From the NCBI GenBank assembly GCA_964030475.1, contig CAXIPT010000002.1, positions 718,253 to 782,252 of the forward strand: a DNA stretch of 64,000 bases, read 5' to 3'. Positions 1 to 11,014 of this stretch are shown here, in pieces. The first letter of the stretch is position 1. The number at the start of each line of letters is the position of its first letter. This DNA comes from Tethya wilhelma (taxonomy: Eukaryota; Porifera; Demospongiae; Tethyida; Tethyidae). The notes under the pieces are model-generated. The model ran no database searches. It saw only the letters and a list, made by a program, of their open reading frames with translations, and was not told the DNA's origin. The position numbers were made by a program, and so were the translations under genes.

Positions 1-49
1 AGCACATCCTGATCAGATCCAGAGCTCTGATCTGCGGATGGTATCCAAC

Positions 50-325
50 TGTATTTCTAGATAACGCACACTATACATGGGCGTGATCGATGGGTGTGGT
101 TTCGAAGCTAAGAAGCACAAAAGCCTCAAATCTCAGAAACTACAGCGTTTTGTAAGATTCTACACAACAAATATCTAGATAATTTCGATTCATGAACGTA
201 AGTACCTTCCGTTTGGATCACAGAGCTGCCATTCTTCCGATAATCTAGTAACAGACAGACAGACAGACACACAGACAAAACGACTACCATAATCCTCTGC
301 ACATGCTTTGCACGTGCCGAGGCTT
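50..325 (-). repeat. dispersed repeat R2, copy 1
   Basis: This stretch matches 34117-34410 in the same orientation, and the reverse complement of 54733-55010 and of part of 3208-3480. Shared blocks are the TTTCTAGATAACGCACAC start, the CTCAAATCTCAGAAACTACA block, a (CAGA)n tract and the ending GCCGAGGCTTAA. No coding capacity is seen. The family resembles a non-autonomous transposon; its class is not certain. Confidence 0.7.
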
Positions 326-327
326 AA

Positions 328-440
328 TGAAGTAGTCATGTGCTGAAATTGAGACATGCCTTGTTCCAATACTTTTTACAGCATTGCCCATTCCTACACT
401 CATTATTTTTACAAAATTTTTATTACTTGTATTATTGTAG
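328..440. repeat. orphan right arm of foldback family FB1
   Basis: The sequence starting ATGAAGTAGTCATGTGC and containing GCCCATTCCTACACT matches the right arms of the FB1 hairpins at 14518-14630 and 31404-31510. The left arm is absent, so this is a truncated copy. Confidence 0.6.
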
Positions 441-857
441 ATTGTATTAGGTCATTCAGTTACCAATTCTTAAATCTGCATGTACTATTAAAGCCCTTCC
501 GTTTTCGACATAGAATTCCAAACAAGCACATTTGTTGCCAAAAATGAATGATTTACAGAAATGCATCAATAAAATTACTAAATTATTGTTCTCTTCATTA
601 ATTTTAGTAAGAATCTAGCAACAAAGCTACTTTTCTTGCTAACTAGAAATATTTCTGTTAATATTTTCCGTAGTTTGCCAGTTGAAGAGATTTTTTCAAT
701 TATAGGTAATATTACAACACTTTTGTAAAATGTTCCAGGAATTCATACATAGACATCAAACAAGTCAATATTTACTTACGTTGGTAAAATTTAGATTCTG
801 CTGCTGGAACAGTCAATCTTGGTAAGTATTGAAAATTCAACAGGATCCTTCTTTTAT

Positions 858-1215
858 TGAAATTTCAAACAAAACAACTGTGTGTTGAAATTTCAATAAG
901 CAAAATCACAAAAATTATTGAAATTTCAATAGAATTCTGCTGTGTGTTGAAATTTCAATTATTATAATTATTGAAATTTCAATAGAATTCTACTGTGTGT
1001 TGAAGTTTCAATAGAATTCTACTGTGTTGAAATTTCAATAAGCAAAATCACAAGAATTATTGAAATTTCAATAGAATTCTGCTGTGTGTTGAAATTTCAA
1101 TTGTCAAGAATTGTCAAGTATAATTATTGAAATTTCAATTGAATCCTAGCAGCTGTGAGTTGAAATTTCAACAGATAAAATAACAAGTATATTGAAATTT
1201 ATTAAAATTTCAATA
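858..1215. repeat. minisatellite of palindromic TTGAAATTTCAA units
   Basis: The self-complementary 12-mer TTGAAATTTCAA, with small variants, recurs more than ten times at irregular spacing of roughly 20-60 bp, often followed by AGAATTCTGCTGTGTG. It sits just inside the left inverted repeat of the large element. Confidence 0.85.
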
Positions 1216-1425
1216 CAAATAAAATTAACAAGTCCATGGCAAGTGCTGCTGTGTGTTTTGTCAAGAATTAAATGTTGCTGGGTGTTGATATTTCTATTAT
1301 TTTAATGTAGTAGTGTAGGATACATCGAAAAGAATAAATAATGTGCAAATCAGGTTACAAGTTCAATAGGTTTATTAATAACAGGTTAACAACAATTTAA
1401 AGCTGGGTAGGTTAAATTACATGTG

Positions 1426-1930
1426 TTAATACAGTAATCTCAATGCTTTCCTAGTGTCTAATGGGATTTTTTTGCTTGCATCAAGCAAGATTGGTCCAAA
1501 AATAATGTCTGTTTTCCGTACGGTTTCAGTCCACGATACCTTTTTCCTGCCAACAAAATAAGTATAAACCTTCCACCTACTCATCCATGTTCCATCATAC
1601 CACTTGATCTCCACTTCATCGTCGTTAATTTCAATCACCTCAGCTAGTTGCGGTTTCTCGAAATACGCATCACAATTTAATGCAACCAAGTCTCCTGGGG
1701 TTACCTGTATTATTATAATGTCAGAAAAAGATATTTTACATTAATGCATCCAAGAACACATCATGAAACAAACAGTTGAACCCAAACACAGACACACAAT
1801 ACATAGACACACAAACACATACACAACATGTACAACACTCACATCTATAGTCACTTCTGATGAAGATTTCCTCTTCCTTGAACCTTCGACAACTGTGGAA
1901 GACTGTTTTATTGTGTGTGCAAGTGAATGA
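1426..1930 (-). CDS. C-terminal exons of a Tudor/chromo-like domain protein, partial
   Basis: Two exons on the minus strand join in frame: 1930-1843 (donor GTGAGT) and 1704-1426 (acceptor ATACAG), ending in TAA. The product is about 120 residues. A basic patch (GSRKRKSSSE) is followed by a small beta-rich module with the pattern GDLVALNCDAYFEKPQ, then DDEVEIKWYDGTW and a KVYTYF strand. That pattern resembles Tudor- or chromo-like barrels that bind modified residues; the assignment rests on appearance only. The first visible exon begins at acceptor TTAACAG and lacks a start codon, so upstream exons are missing or lie across the (CT)n and N tract at 2.0-2.1 kb. The exons lie inside the long-TIR element, so they may be captured host exons or part of an element protein. 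Confidence 0.45.
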
Positions 1931-1996
1931 CTGTTAACCAAAATCTGCTATTACACACAGCTATGCTTATACTCACTCATACACACATACACACAC

Positions 1997-1997
1997 A

Positions 1998-2045
<48 letters not shown>

Positions 2046-2071
2046 CACTCTCTCTCTCTCACACACACACA

Positions 2072-2115
<44 letters not shown>

Positions 2116-2116
2116 C
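1997..2116. repeat. (CT)n/(AC)n microsatellite next to an N
   Basis: Alternating runs of CT and AC dinucleotides end at a single N at 2117. Long open frames reading through this tract in both directions are low-complexity artefacts. Confidence 0.95.
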
Positions 2117-2450
2117 NACCAATTTTGACCGTTCTGGAATTCATTTTGACCATGCATTTGACTTCCACTAAAATTTCATTTTCATTTTTGACCGTTGACC
2201 ATCATCTTGACCGCGGTCATGGGTGCAAGTACTAAGTTATTGGCAATTGCCACCCCTTGGTATATAAATTCATACACTTCATTGCAGCCATGTAGGTAGA
2301 GTTCAAAGGTCATTATCTCTCCTCGTGGCATATAATGCGCATGCGCAAATTGCGCATTAGCAAACTGACTTTTACTGCTACTCAAGTTTTTTGTAGGGAC
2401 TAACCAGTCTCTTATAGCCTCCAGACTCTATTGTTGAAAAAAGTGAATGA

Positions 2451-2868
2451 ACAAGTATTATAGTAAAAATTTCATAAAAATGAACAGTTTAGGAATGGGC
2501 AGTGCTGTAAAAAGTATGGAAACAAGGCATGCATGTCGCAATTTCGGCACATGACTACTTTGTTTTAAATCCCAAGTCTTACAATCTAAACTAACGGTTT
2601 AAATTGAGAGTTAACTAACTAAAATAACATTATCTAGGTTGCCTGCTTATAGCCAACATATACTTATTGGTGTGCACGATCTATGACTTCAAACCATTAT
2701 CATATCAACAATGTTACACAGTACAGCATTGTTTGAATCATATTAATATTTCATATGACAGGATGCATTAGGATCGAATTTAAAATGAAAATGAAGTAGT
2801 CATGTGCCAAAATTGCGACATGCTTGCCTTGTTTCCATACTTTTTACAGCACTGAGCTTGAACCATTG
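2451..2868. mobile_element. foldback element FB1, copy inside the large TIR element
   Basis: The left arm (about 2451-2575, with GGAATGGGCAGTGCTGTAAA) is complementary to a right arm (about 2786-2868, with TTTTTACAGCACTG), separated by a ~210-bp loop. It has the same structure as the hairpins at 14301 and 31107. Confidence 0.7.
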
Positions 2869-3207
2869 CATGAGGGGAAGCAAGTGAAGGAAGAGAAGTC
2901 CATTTTTGTAATTTGATTCATAGTCACAAAGTATATTTAGTTGCTTTTCTTTGTACTTGCTCCACTGTGACGATATTGTCTTTGAGGTACACAATTAAAT
3001 TGGCTGCAATAAGTTACATGACTTCTGACTATCATACGTACCGTAGTACTCAATAAGATCCAGAAAATTCTGAGTCTATAAGTGCTTAGAATCTAAACAC
3101 CCTGTTTAGGATCTAAACAAATGGTTGTAGTACTAATTAATGATATGCACATATAATTTGCATATCATTGCTTAGATTCTAAACCGAACTGAGAATTTTT
3201 CGGATCT

Positions 3208-3254
3208 TATTAACCCTTGGTGCGCATGCGCAGCAGGGGTTATGGTAGTCGTTT

Positions 3255-3302
<48 letters not shown>

Positions 3303-3869
3303 CCAACTATATCTCAAGAACGGCAGCTCCAGTCTTCAAAAGCGGCATACCAAGGTAAAATAATCGAGATTATCTAAAAAAATTACACAAAGAATTTAAC
3401 AAAAGCGTGTAGTTCCTGAGATCTGAGGCTTTTCAGCCTCTTTGAGCGCTAAGCTTCGAGGCCACACCCATAATTTTGGGGGACGAGCCTGAGCAAGCTT
3501 CATAGCATAGACAGTAGAAGCTTAGCTACTGATATGAAATGGCCTGAGGTCCTTTTACAAAGCAACAAATTGAAAAGCCTATAGTTTCTGAAATCTGAGG
3601 CTTTTCAGCCTATCTGAGCTAAGCTTCGAGGCCACACCCATTCATCCTGTTAAAATTTTGGGGCAAGCATGAGGGGCGAGCCTGAGCGAGTCCCATAGCA
3701 TGCGGACCTGCTTATTGATACACACTCATCCAACTACATTATACAGAAATAACAATATAATACTAGACTACACAATAAACTGCTATAATATATCAAATAC
3801 CATCAAAATACTTATAAGATTCAGTATGTACCCCGCACCAAGGGTTATGCACCTTGGTGCCTTCATTGA
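3208..3869 (+). mobile_element. repeat R2-related element
   Basis: It begins AACCCTTGGTGCGCATGC and shares GGTATGGTAGTCG-type sequence followed by (TG)n and the ATCTGAGGCTTTTCAGCC block with the other R2 copies. It ends in a short palindrome GCACCTTGGTGC followed by CTTCATTG, the same 3' end as the insertion at 54733-56427. There is no coding potential. The (TG)n run at 3258-3300 is internal. Confidence 0.55.
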
Positions 3870-4100
3870 GAAAGTGTTTAGTAGGAATGGGCTGACTGTC
3901 CCATTGACACAATACAAAAATTAATGTTGATGCTTTTAAACTTTCAAGAAAAGGAAGATAAGCCTTCAAATGCATTTCATAGCCTCCCCCATACAGTTTT
4001 CTTACTGTATTAATGAAGAAAACTGGCAGAAAGTCTCTAGAGCACTCTAGAGAGAGCGCTGGCGAGAAGCCAAAAGAGTGCAATTTTGTTCTCCTTCAGC
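3870..4100. repeat. GGAATGGGC module, often adjacent to FB1
   Basis: The motif block TAGGAATGGGCTGACTGTCC, then CACAATACAAAA, and later TCTAGAGCACTCT with GAGAGCGCTGG, recurs at 10861, 13690, 14838, 31990 (reverse) and 53040. It is a recurring companion of the foldback arms. Confidence 0.6.
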
Positions 4101-4291
4101 CTTCCTTCCTTCCTAACTGACGGCTTACTTGAAAGCGATTTCCAGACAAACAAAAGACATCTATATAGCTAACTTTGACTATACTGTGTGACTTCATTTC
4201 ATGCACAGTACGTCCTTTTCAACTCATTTGCTGGCAAAAATAAAAAAATAAAATAAAAGAAGGATAATAAATAAAATAATAAAAAGCGAAA

Positions 4292-4665
4292 AATAAAAGA
4301 AGGATCCTGTTGAATTTTTAATACTTACCAAGATTGACGTCCTGTTCCAGCAGCAGAATCTAAATTTTACCAACGTAAGTAAGTATTGACTTGTTTGATG
4401 TCTATGTATGAATTCCTGGAACATTTTACAAAAGTGTTGTAATATTACCTATAATTGAAAGAATCTCTTCAACTGGCAAACTACGGAAAATATTAACAGA
4501 AATATTTCTAGTTAGCAAGAAAAGTAGCTTTGTTGCTAGATTCTTACTAAAATTAATGAAGAGAACAATAATTTAGTAATTTTATTGATGACATTTCTGT
4601 AAATCATTTCATTTTTGTGCAACAAATGTGCTTGTTTGGAATTCTATGTCGAAAACGGAAGGGCT
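4292..4665 (-). repeat. right terminal inverted repeat of the large element
   Basis: It is the reverse complement of 492-857 with few mismatches and small indels. The arms are long enough to form a stable stem. Confidence 0.8.
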
Positions 4666-4693
4666 TTAAATATATATTATTGCATGACTGGGA

Positions 4694-4796
4694 GGGCAAT
4701 ATGGGGAAATATTCAGCTCGAGAGTGGCAGTATTGGCCCGACCAACGGGAGGGACAATACAGAGCTCAAGAGCTGAATATTTCCCCAATATTGCCC
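4694..4796. repeat. 103-bp hairpin
   Basis: The arms GGGCAATATGGGGAAATATT and AATATTTCCCCAATATTGCC are inverted and separated by about 50 bp. A related half-site appears near 5010-5040. It lies immediately outside the TTAA of the large element and is probably an independent small MITE. Confidence 0.6.
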
Positions 4797-5961
4797 GACC
4801 TTTGGAGTGCAATAATAGATTTATTATATGACTTTATGATAATTATTCTTCAGCAACAAACCACGGCCACTTGAACACAAACCAGTATGCACTATGTGTA
4901 GGTATAGCTGCAGCTGTATATAAGTATCTGTAGTTACTAGCTATGTAAATTGACCCATGTCTCTAACATGTAGATCTTGTAGTGATAATTAAAAAGTGTG
5001 CAATAACCTTCCATGCAATATGGGAGAATATTGCCCAGCTACTGACCAATCAGATTGCTTATAGAACACTAGTCATATAATAAATTATAGTATCAGTCTG
5101 CATCGGTTGCAACTGCATGTGGAGGGTGGCATTGATTGTATATTATAGCCAGCCAAAATTTATTAATAGACTGTGCTTAGCCAGATAGCTACACTTTACC
5201 TAAAAGGACCAAAAAAAATAGTTTCAGGATCACAAATGCACGATATATGTATTCATTGTGGTATGGATGTGATGTGCACGTGACCATGCCAGATTATAGT
5301 TAACTGCCAATTATTTCTTGGCAATGCTTTATATACCTGCATTGTGCACATGTGGCTGTTGTTAATATTATATTATATATCTACTGCCAATCTGTCGTAC
5401 TGTGTTTTATGCATAAGCAAGAGTACATTAGGAAGTTTACTACCATTATATTAGTATAAAATATATGCCCTGGAGTCTTGTTTGTACATTAACTGTGTAT
5501 TCAACTATACTTTTTGTTCCCTGTTACCAGTCTGAGAGCTCTGGTGACATTACATTAATTTTGTAAGCTGACGTAACATTTTATTATCTAACAACAGTCA
5601 GTAGTCTAGGTACCAATCTTTAGCTTCCTGCCACGCACTTATCTAACCACACATTGTGTTTGTGAACATGCAGATTCTTGACAATTGGTAGTAGTATCAC
5701 AGTAAACCAGACTCTCCCTTTCACCAGTTGTGGTTGGGAGTCTACATTATTACTAGTATTCATCAAATATGTTGCTGTAGCTATTACTACCTTTAGTTCC
5801 ATGTTTCAAGAATCTGGTAACCGTGAACCACATAATGATAAAGGGCAAGAAGCTTTAGACTGTTGGTATATAAGCAGGCCATGCTCAGCTAGATTTACGC
5901 TATAACTAGTGAGTTATGCAGTAATACTTGTTGATAAAGTAAGGTAGCTGTATTTAGAATC
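4797..5961. other. non-coding stretch upstream of the P450
   Basis: AT-rich sequence with no open frame that looks coding. The promoter of the P450 should lie within its last few hundred bases, but no unambiguous core element is recognised. Confidence 0.5.
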
Positions 5962-6909
5962 ATGTATGGAGCTGTACTTCCCTACAACAAGACATTAGAT
6001 TTCTTTGTTTTCACAGCTGTTGCTGCTGTTGTGGTGATTCTGATATGTTGCTGGGTCTTCAAAAAAGTAAGTGCTATATTATATCTTTCCTAACAGAATT
6101 AATAAGAGACAGCATTAAGAATAGTTGTATTATACATGATTGTAGACATCTGGCTCGAAAGGAACTAATAATATTACCATACCAAGATGGGCTGCACCAC
6201 CTGCAGATAAGGAGTAAGTCCCTATAGTGTTGGTTATTAATTTATATGAGCGCTATTCCAATTTTCACAGACTGGGTGATCTTGGTGAGCTGCCCAAACA
6301 TGGTGGCTTACAGCTTTACTTGCAGCATATACATGACAATGGTAAAGTCCCTGTGACATCATTCTGGTGGGGGAAGACCCATGTCGTTAGTGTGTGCAGT
6401 CCTCAAGCATTCAAGGAGACAATGAGATTGGTGAATAGACCAGGTAATCAATATCATATATGGTATGGCAAGGATTATAATGGCCATTGTACACTACAGT
6501 TGAGCTGTTTATTTTATTGGAGCCACTGATTGGAGCTGCTAGTATACAGTACGCCAACAATGAAGACTGGGAGAAACGACAAAGAACTCTCTTCCACACT
6601 CTAAAAGGAGAAGAGCTAAAAGGATACTTTCCTATCTTTGTCAAGATAGCTGAGGTCAGGCCAGCATCGAAACATTTCAAGATGGGGTAATGCTCCTTTT
6701 TTTCTCTAATTATAGGAGGCTGAATCTAATTGGTCAACCTTCCCTCCTGACCAGCAGATCCCCATAATGAGAGAGGTCTTCCCCATGACCATCAAAGGAA
6801 TCACAAGGACGTGTCTTGGTGATGTGTATGAGAACGATGATCAGCTCGATAAACTAGCCATGGCTTACCACAAGTGCTGGACAGAGATGGAGGTAAATTC
6901 TCTCTCTTT

Positions 6910-6986
<77 letters not shown>

Positions 6987-9107
6987 CTCTCAATTGATAA
7001 GCCTTGGGATATAACCAGTCATATACCACTCAGTTTTTCAATTAAAGGTGCTATTGCACGGAAGTTGTACGCGTAGCAATTTACACCGCGTAGTGAAGCC
7101 ATAATGTGCGTAGAACAATATATGTGTATAAAAATGTGCGACCACGTGCAGTTCAAATATAAGACATGATGAGCAGTAGAAGCACACCAAGAGAAGGAAC
7201 GGGGAAGAAAGAAGCTAGATGAGCGTAAGTCTAAGCGTATAGACGTCTAAGTATGTCAAATAGCTGCAACTTGCCACGAGGTCACAAAGAAAAATTATGC
7301 GTACGTTGGAGTCAACGCGAAAATAGGAGCGCAAATTGCATTCCAATGACGTATTTTCAACCAATGAAATTTCAGTATTGATTTTTGGGCAATTTTTTCA
7401 AAAAGTTGCCGCTTCCGTGCAATAGCACCTTTAAGTGTACTAGAAGTGAGCATTATATTAACTACTCTTCCAAAATGAAGTTATGGCTACAAAGATATGT
7501 GCATTTTTTACTTTGTAAAAACACTTGAATCCTATCACTAAAAGTACCCGGGCTCCCACCTATAGGGGAGCTGTCCTGCCTTCTCCATAGCACTCCATTC
7601 AGTCGCAAAAATTAAGGGGACTAAAAATTGGTGGTTTGCAATTATTGGACAAAATTGCTTCCCTGATGACCGAGAGATGGATTGAGACGAGTTTTATTTT
7701 TTGGTGTTTTTTTTTTTTTTTGCTCTGTGTTGTGTTTGTGTGATCTAATAAAATGTGAAGATGTTGGTATAAAGAAAGAGTATATGTCCCTAGGGTAGCT
7801 CGGGGATTCAATCAACAAAGTCCTTAATTCCCACCCTTCATGCTGTTCCAGGCAGTCCTGGAATGACCTATTATTACCCCAATCTCTCTCACTCTCTCTC
7901 AGACTAGTATTGCTGGCAGTCCTCCTGATGAAGAAAGGAAGGTGGAGTTTCAAAGGAACAAACAGATCATGACCGATAGTGTCACACAAATCATCTGCAG
8001 TAGGAGAGAGGGGGCGGGGCAAAGGGAAATCCCCTTTGTTGATGCAATGCTACAGAATTATGACTCTGAAGACAAGGTATATTCCGTATTATGTAGTTGA
8101 ATGATTACTACAATGCAAGTATTCTAGCATAAAATATCTACACTGTGCAGCATGGATTAAGCTCTATAATAGTTTGACAATTGTTTAGTACATAATATAC
8201 GTTGGGCATTAACCCCTATGGTTTATCCTTTAATGTGTTTGTTGTAATAGCACATATGCATAGGTTATTGGTCATTTATATCAGATTCTGCATGACGAAC
8301 CTATATCATTTCATTTAGATTGTGTCTGATGCTATCAGCTTTATGGTTGGAGGGTTCCACAATTCAGCCTATCTCCTCACGTGGATGTTGTGGTACCTTG
8401 CTGATAACCCCACCTCCCAGAATCGCCTCAGGGCAGAGATTGATGAAGAGGTGAAAGGTGAACGAGGAGAGAGGCTCAAGGAGTATGTTGGACGAAGTGA
8501 CACGTACGTTGATACATTCTGTGTGCTTCACAATTCCTCGATTTTTGTGATCATATTCTCGATCTTCTACACCCACAGGTTTCTACGCCAGGTCATGGAT
8601 GAGACATTGCGTTATTGCAGTCTTGCTGCCTATGCTGCTCGCTATAGCAACACTGACATCGAGGTATGTGGTCACACCATCGCAGCTAAGACTCCCATCA
8701 TCCATGCTCTGGGAGTGGGACTCAAGAACCACACCACCTGGAAAGATGTTGAATGGTGAATATATATAATTATATAAATAACAAACTAGATAATACCCAC
8801 CAGGATTATTGTTTCAATTGTTCAAATGTTGAATTTAATCTTCTACAGCTGGAATCCTGATCGTTTCTCAGGAGATCGTGTCTCAGCTAATGGTAGTCGT
8901 GGTCTGAAATTTTGTCCGTTTGGTGTTTCCAGCCGCAGAAAGTGTCCTGGGTATCTCTTCTCCTACTTTGAAGTGGGGGTATTCACTGCCATCCTACTTG
9001 GACGCTTCCAGGTGGTTCCTGTAGAAGGTCAAAAGGTCAAACAGGTATTTGGAATAATAACAAAACCAAAGGAGGAGATTTATGTGTACATTCGAAAGGG
9101 GGAATGA
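5962..9107 (+). CDS. CYP20A1-like: CYP20-like cytochrome P450, complete, nine exons
   Basis: Nine exons with GT-AG borders join in one frame: 5962-6066, 6146-6213, 6271-6443, 6500-6654, 6716-6892, 7903-8076, 8319-8503, 8579-8755 and 8849-9107. The product is 490 residues, the usual microsomal P450 size. Residues ~15-33 form a hydrophobic N-terminal anchor (VFTAVAAVVVILICC), suggesting ER membrane insertion. The helix K motif is ETLR in MDETLRYC, followed by an NPDRF motif and a Cys-ligand loop PFGVSSRRKCPG. The C-terminal half matches my memory of animal CYP20A1: an ALGVGLKN segment, VEGQKVKQ near the end and a short final strand. Several blocks in exons 3 and 5 also align (VTSFWWGKTHVVSV; IKGITRTCLGDVY). 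CYP20 is an orphan P450 whose substrate is poorly defined. The Cys loop has one more residue than the canonical FGxGxRxCxG. Intron 5 holds a (CT)n tract and a TTAA-flanked MITE. Confidence 0.88.
6900..6982. repeat. (CT)n microsatellite in P450 intron 5
   Basis: An almost uninterrupted CT run starts eight bases after the exon 5 donor site. Confidence 0.95.
7046..7430. mobile_element. 385-bp MITE with TTAA target duplication
   Basis: The ends AGGTGCTATTGCACGGAAG and CTTCCGTGCAATAGCACCT are perfect inverted repeats, and both sides carry TTAA (7042-7045, 7431-7434). TTAA duplication is the hallmark of piggyBac-type mobilisation. It has no coding capacity and lies entirely within intron 5 of the P450. 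Confidence 0.85.
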
Positions 9108-10077
9108 TTAATGGGGAACCCTGTGCAAATTGCACCTGCACTTTGGTTAAAGTTTGTGGACATAACATGCAATAATTATTATTGATTTTTTTGTATGATT
9201 ATTTTTATATTGAACAAACTTGAGTTTTAAATCTATAGAATCTGATACTTTTTGTATGTAAAGTTATGGTACCTATATTAATTTTATCTCTTTCTAAGTT
9301 TGAGTGCCTTAATTTGCTTGTCTGAATTCAGTGATGGTATTGTGATGTGATGTTATATTACTTCTGAATCATTGAAGGGACAGTGCATGTTATCTAAAGT
9401 GCTAAGATGTCCCTCCAGCGATGGTGTCTTATCTCTCTCCCTTTTTCTCTCTGCCCCCCAAGTACCTCCTTCACCCACTGCCGTGGATTGGGACAGACAG
9501 CAGCTGAGTCTCCATATATAGCCTTCCCCAACATTATAGTTTTTTTTCTAGCAGCAATGATTGCATTAATGGTGATTCCAATATATAGAATAGGTTCCCT
9601 TTAATTATTGATATTCTATATAGCTAGCGCTGCAGCTGTTTCTTGCATTCTGCTGCAACTTCGAACACTCCCTACCGAGTGCTCTAGGCCCTTGAAGATT
9701 CTGCCAGAATTCTTGGTGCATGCAGTTATAGAAAACTTCCTATTAAAAATTAATGACGTAGACATAATTCAAGTTCAGTCAACCTTGAAAACTATGATTT
9801 CCTGTATATAATATGAGCGTAATGACTGTTTTAGAGAGATTTTTCTATGTGATGGACTGAGGAGTGGACTCTCAGCCTCACTCGCACACACACACACACA
9901 GAGTCAGACCCAGAAGAGAGGTTGGAAAGAAAGAAATTGATGATCAGGCTTGCTCATGGAGCAAACAAATTAATTGTCAATTAATGTGATGATCCTATTA
10001 ATGATATTTATAGTCATAGCTTAATTTGCAACCCACGAAGTTTAAATTCTACGCCAGACTACGGTATAATTCGTGCT
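9108..10077. other. non-coding stretch downstream of the P450
   Basis: It must contain the 3' UTR of the P450, but no clear AATAAA signal close to the stop codon is recognised. A short (CA)n run occurs at 9887-9900. Open frames at 9407-9811 show no splice-consistent or family-like features. Confidence 0.5.
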
Positions 10078-10112
10078 GCCCCACCCACCTCTTACGTAAC
10101 GGTGGGTGGGGC
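10078..10112. promoter_or_regulatory. 35-bp near-perfect palindrome with TTACGTAA core
   Basis: The arms GCCCCACCCACC and GGTGGGTGGGGC flank TTACGTAA, an 8-bp palindrome resembling bZIP (C/EBP/ATF-like) sites. It lies about 27 bp upstream of an ATG at 10139. A role as a symmetrical promoter element is inference. Confidence 0.45.
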
Positions 10113-10138
10113 TGTCTATTTCCGGTGCCGTTGTAAAG

Positions 10139-10790
10139 ATGCCCGTTGGTGTCGAGCAATGGCGGGCTGCTACAGGCGCCCTGAACGCTAGTAAAGGATG
10201 GCCCCACAGATACCGACACAGTTTCAAGACCTCTACTTCTGTTTGTGACTCCCATCTCCTTTATTTACCGCCTGGAAAGACTACTACCCTGTTTTGGTGT
10301 TCATGTGCTCACCCCTCCTTTACAGGGTGTACTCTGTGTGTGTGGCTATCATAACGTTCTTGGTCAATGGCCACAGAGATATTGCTGACCTATGTATCAG
10401 TACAAGTATGTATAGAAATGAATACAATGTTATGTATGCATGCCTTACAAGTATAATTTATGTACAAGGTAAGTAGCAAGTTTAAGCTAGCCACTGAAAT
10501 TTTTGTTACTCCAGGAATTTCTACTGATATCAGTGCTTCATTCATTATGAATGTTGGTGTTCTTCAGCTTCTGTTAGTCAGTTTGAATGCCCTTCTATAT
10601 GCTCTGTTAGTGGTAGTGGTGGGATTCATGTGTATCAGAAGATACCAAGATAACAACAAACAAGGAGGAATTCTTATACCACAACAACAACAACCCTATT
10701 TGGACTTTGTACCACATTGTGAGGTCATTTACGACCCAACAACTTACTATGTATTTGCTACTCTATCAGTGAGAGGTCTCAACTTGGAAT
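10139..10790 (+). CDS. unrecognised membrane protein, partial exons
   Basis: Two exons join cleanly in phase 1: 10326-10405 (acceptor TTTACAG, donor GTATGT) and 10515-10790 (acceptor CTCCAG, donor GTAAGC). They encode a segment with VAIITFLVNG, then a strong hydrophobic helix (LLYALLVVVVGFM) followed by a basic stop-transfer CIRRY and a Q-rich stretch (IPQQQQPY). A possible first exon is 10139-10190 (MPVGVEQWRAATG), but its phase does not join directly to 10326, so at least one exon is unresolved. No 3' end is found before repeat sequence begins near 10855, so the gene looks truncated. I do not recognise the family. Confidence 0.35.
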
Positions 10791-10855
10791 GTAAGCAAGT
10801 TTCGAGTTTATTGCTAACATGTTTAGTTTCATACATGTATGAATCATACGTACGG

Positions 10856-11014
10856 TAGTACGTATTATAGTAGGAATGGGCTAACTGCCATATAGACACA
10901 ATACGAAATGTTTATCAACATATGGCAGACAAAGTTAAACCTTCAAACTTGCTCAGAAGCTCTCTTAGACAGATTACCAACTGTATATAAGGCATAAAGC
11001 TGAAATATGTATAT
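10856..11014. repeat. GGAATGGGC module, left part, interrupted by a TIR element
   Basis: It matches 14838-14990 (TAGGAATGGGC, CACAATACGAAATG, then CTCAGAAGCTC). The continuation of the family appears after 12229, so the element at 11015-12228 seems to have split this copy. Confidence 0.55.

Larger units (their letters stand above)
492..4665. mobile_element. large TTAA-flanked element with long terminal inverted repeats
   Basis: Left and right ends are inverted copies about 370 bp long (492-857 and 4292-4665), starting AGCCCTTCCG and ending CGGAAGGGCT. Both are bordered by TTAA (488-491 and 4666-4669), the target-site duplication expected of piggyBac-type insertion. The interior holds a palindromic minisatellite, two exons of a Tudor-like protein on the minus strand, and nested copies of repeat families FB1 and R2. 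No transposase is visible, so this is either a non-autonomous element or a composite. An alternative is an old inverted duplication that happens to abut TTAA. Confidence 0.65.

Noticed and set aside
858..1215. CRISPR-like array
   Set aside because: Repeat units are short, palindromic and unevenly spaced with repetitive spacers, and the genome is eukaryotic.
1927..2235. Open frames in both directions across CT/AC repeats
   Set aside because: Low-complexity dinucleotide translation (LSLSLS and RERERE), no coding signal.
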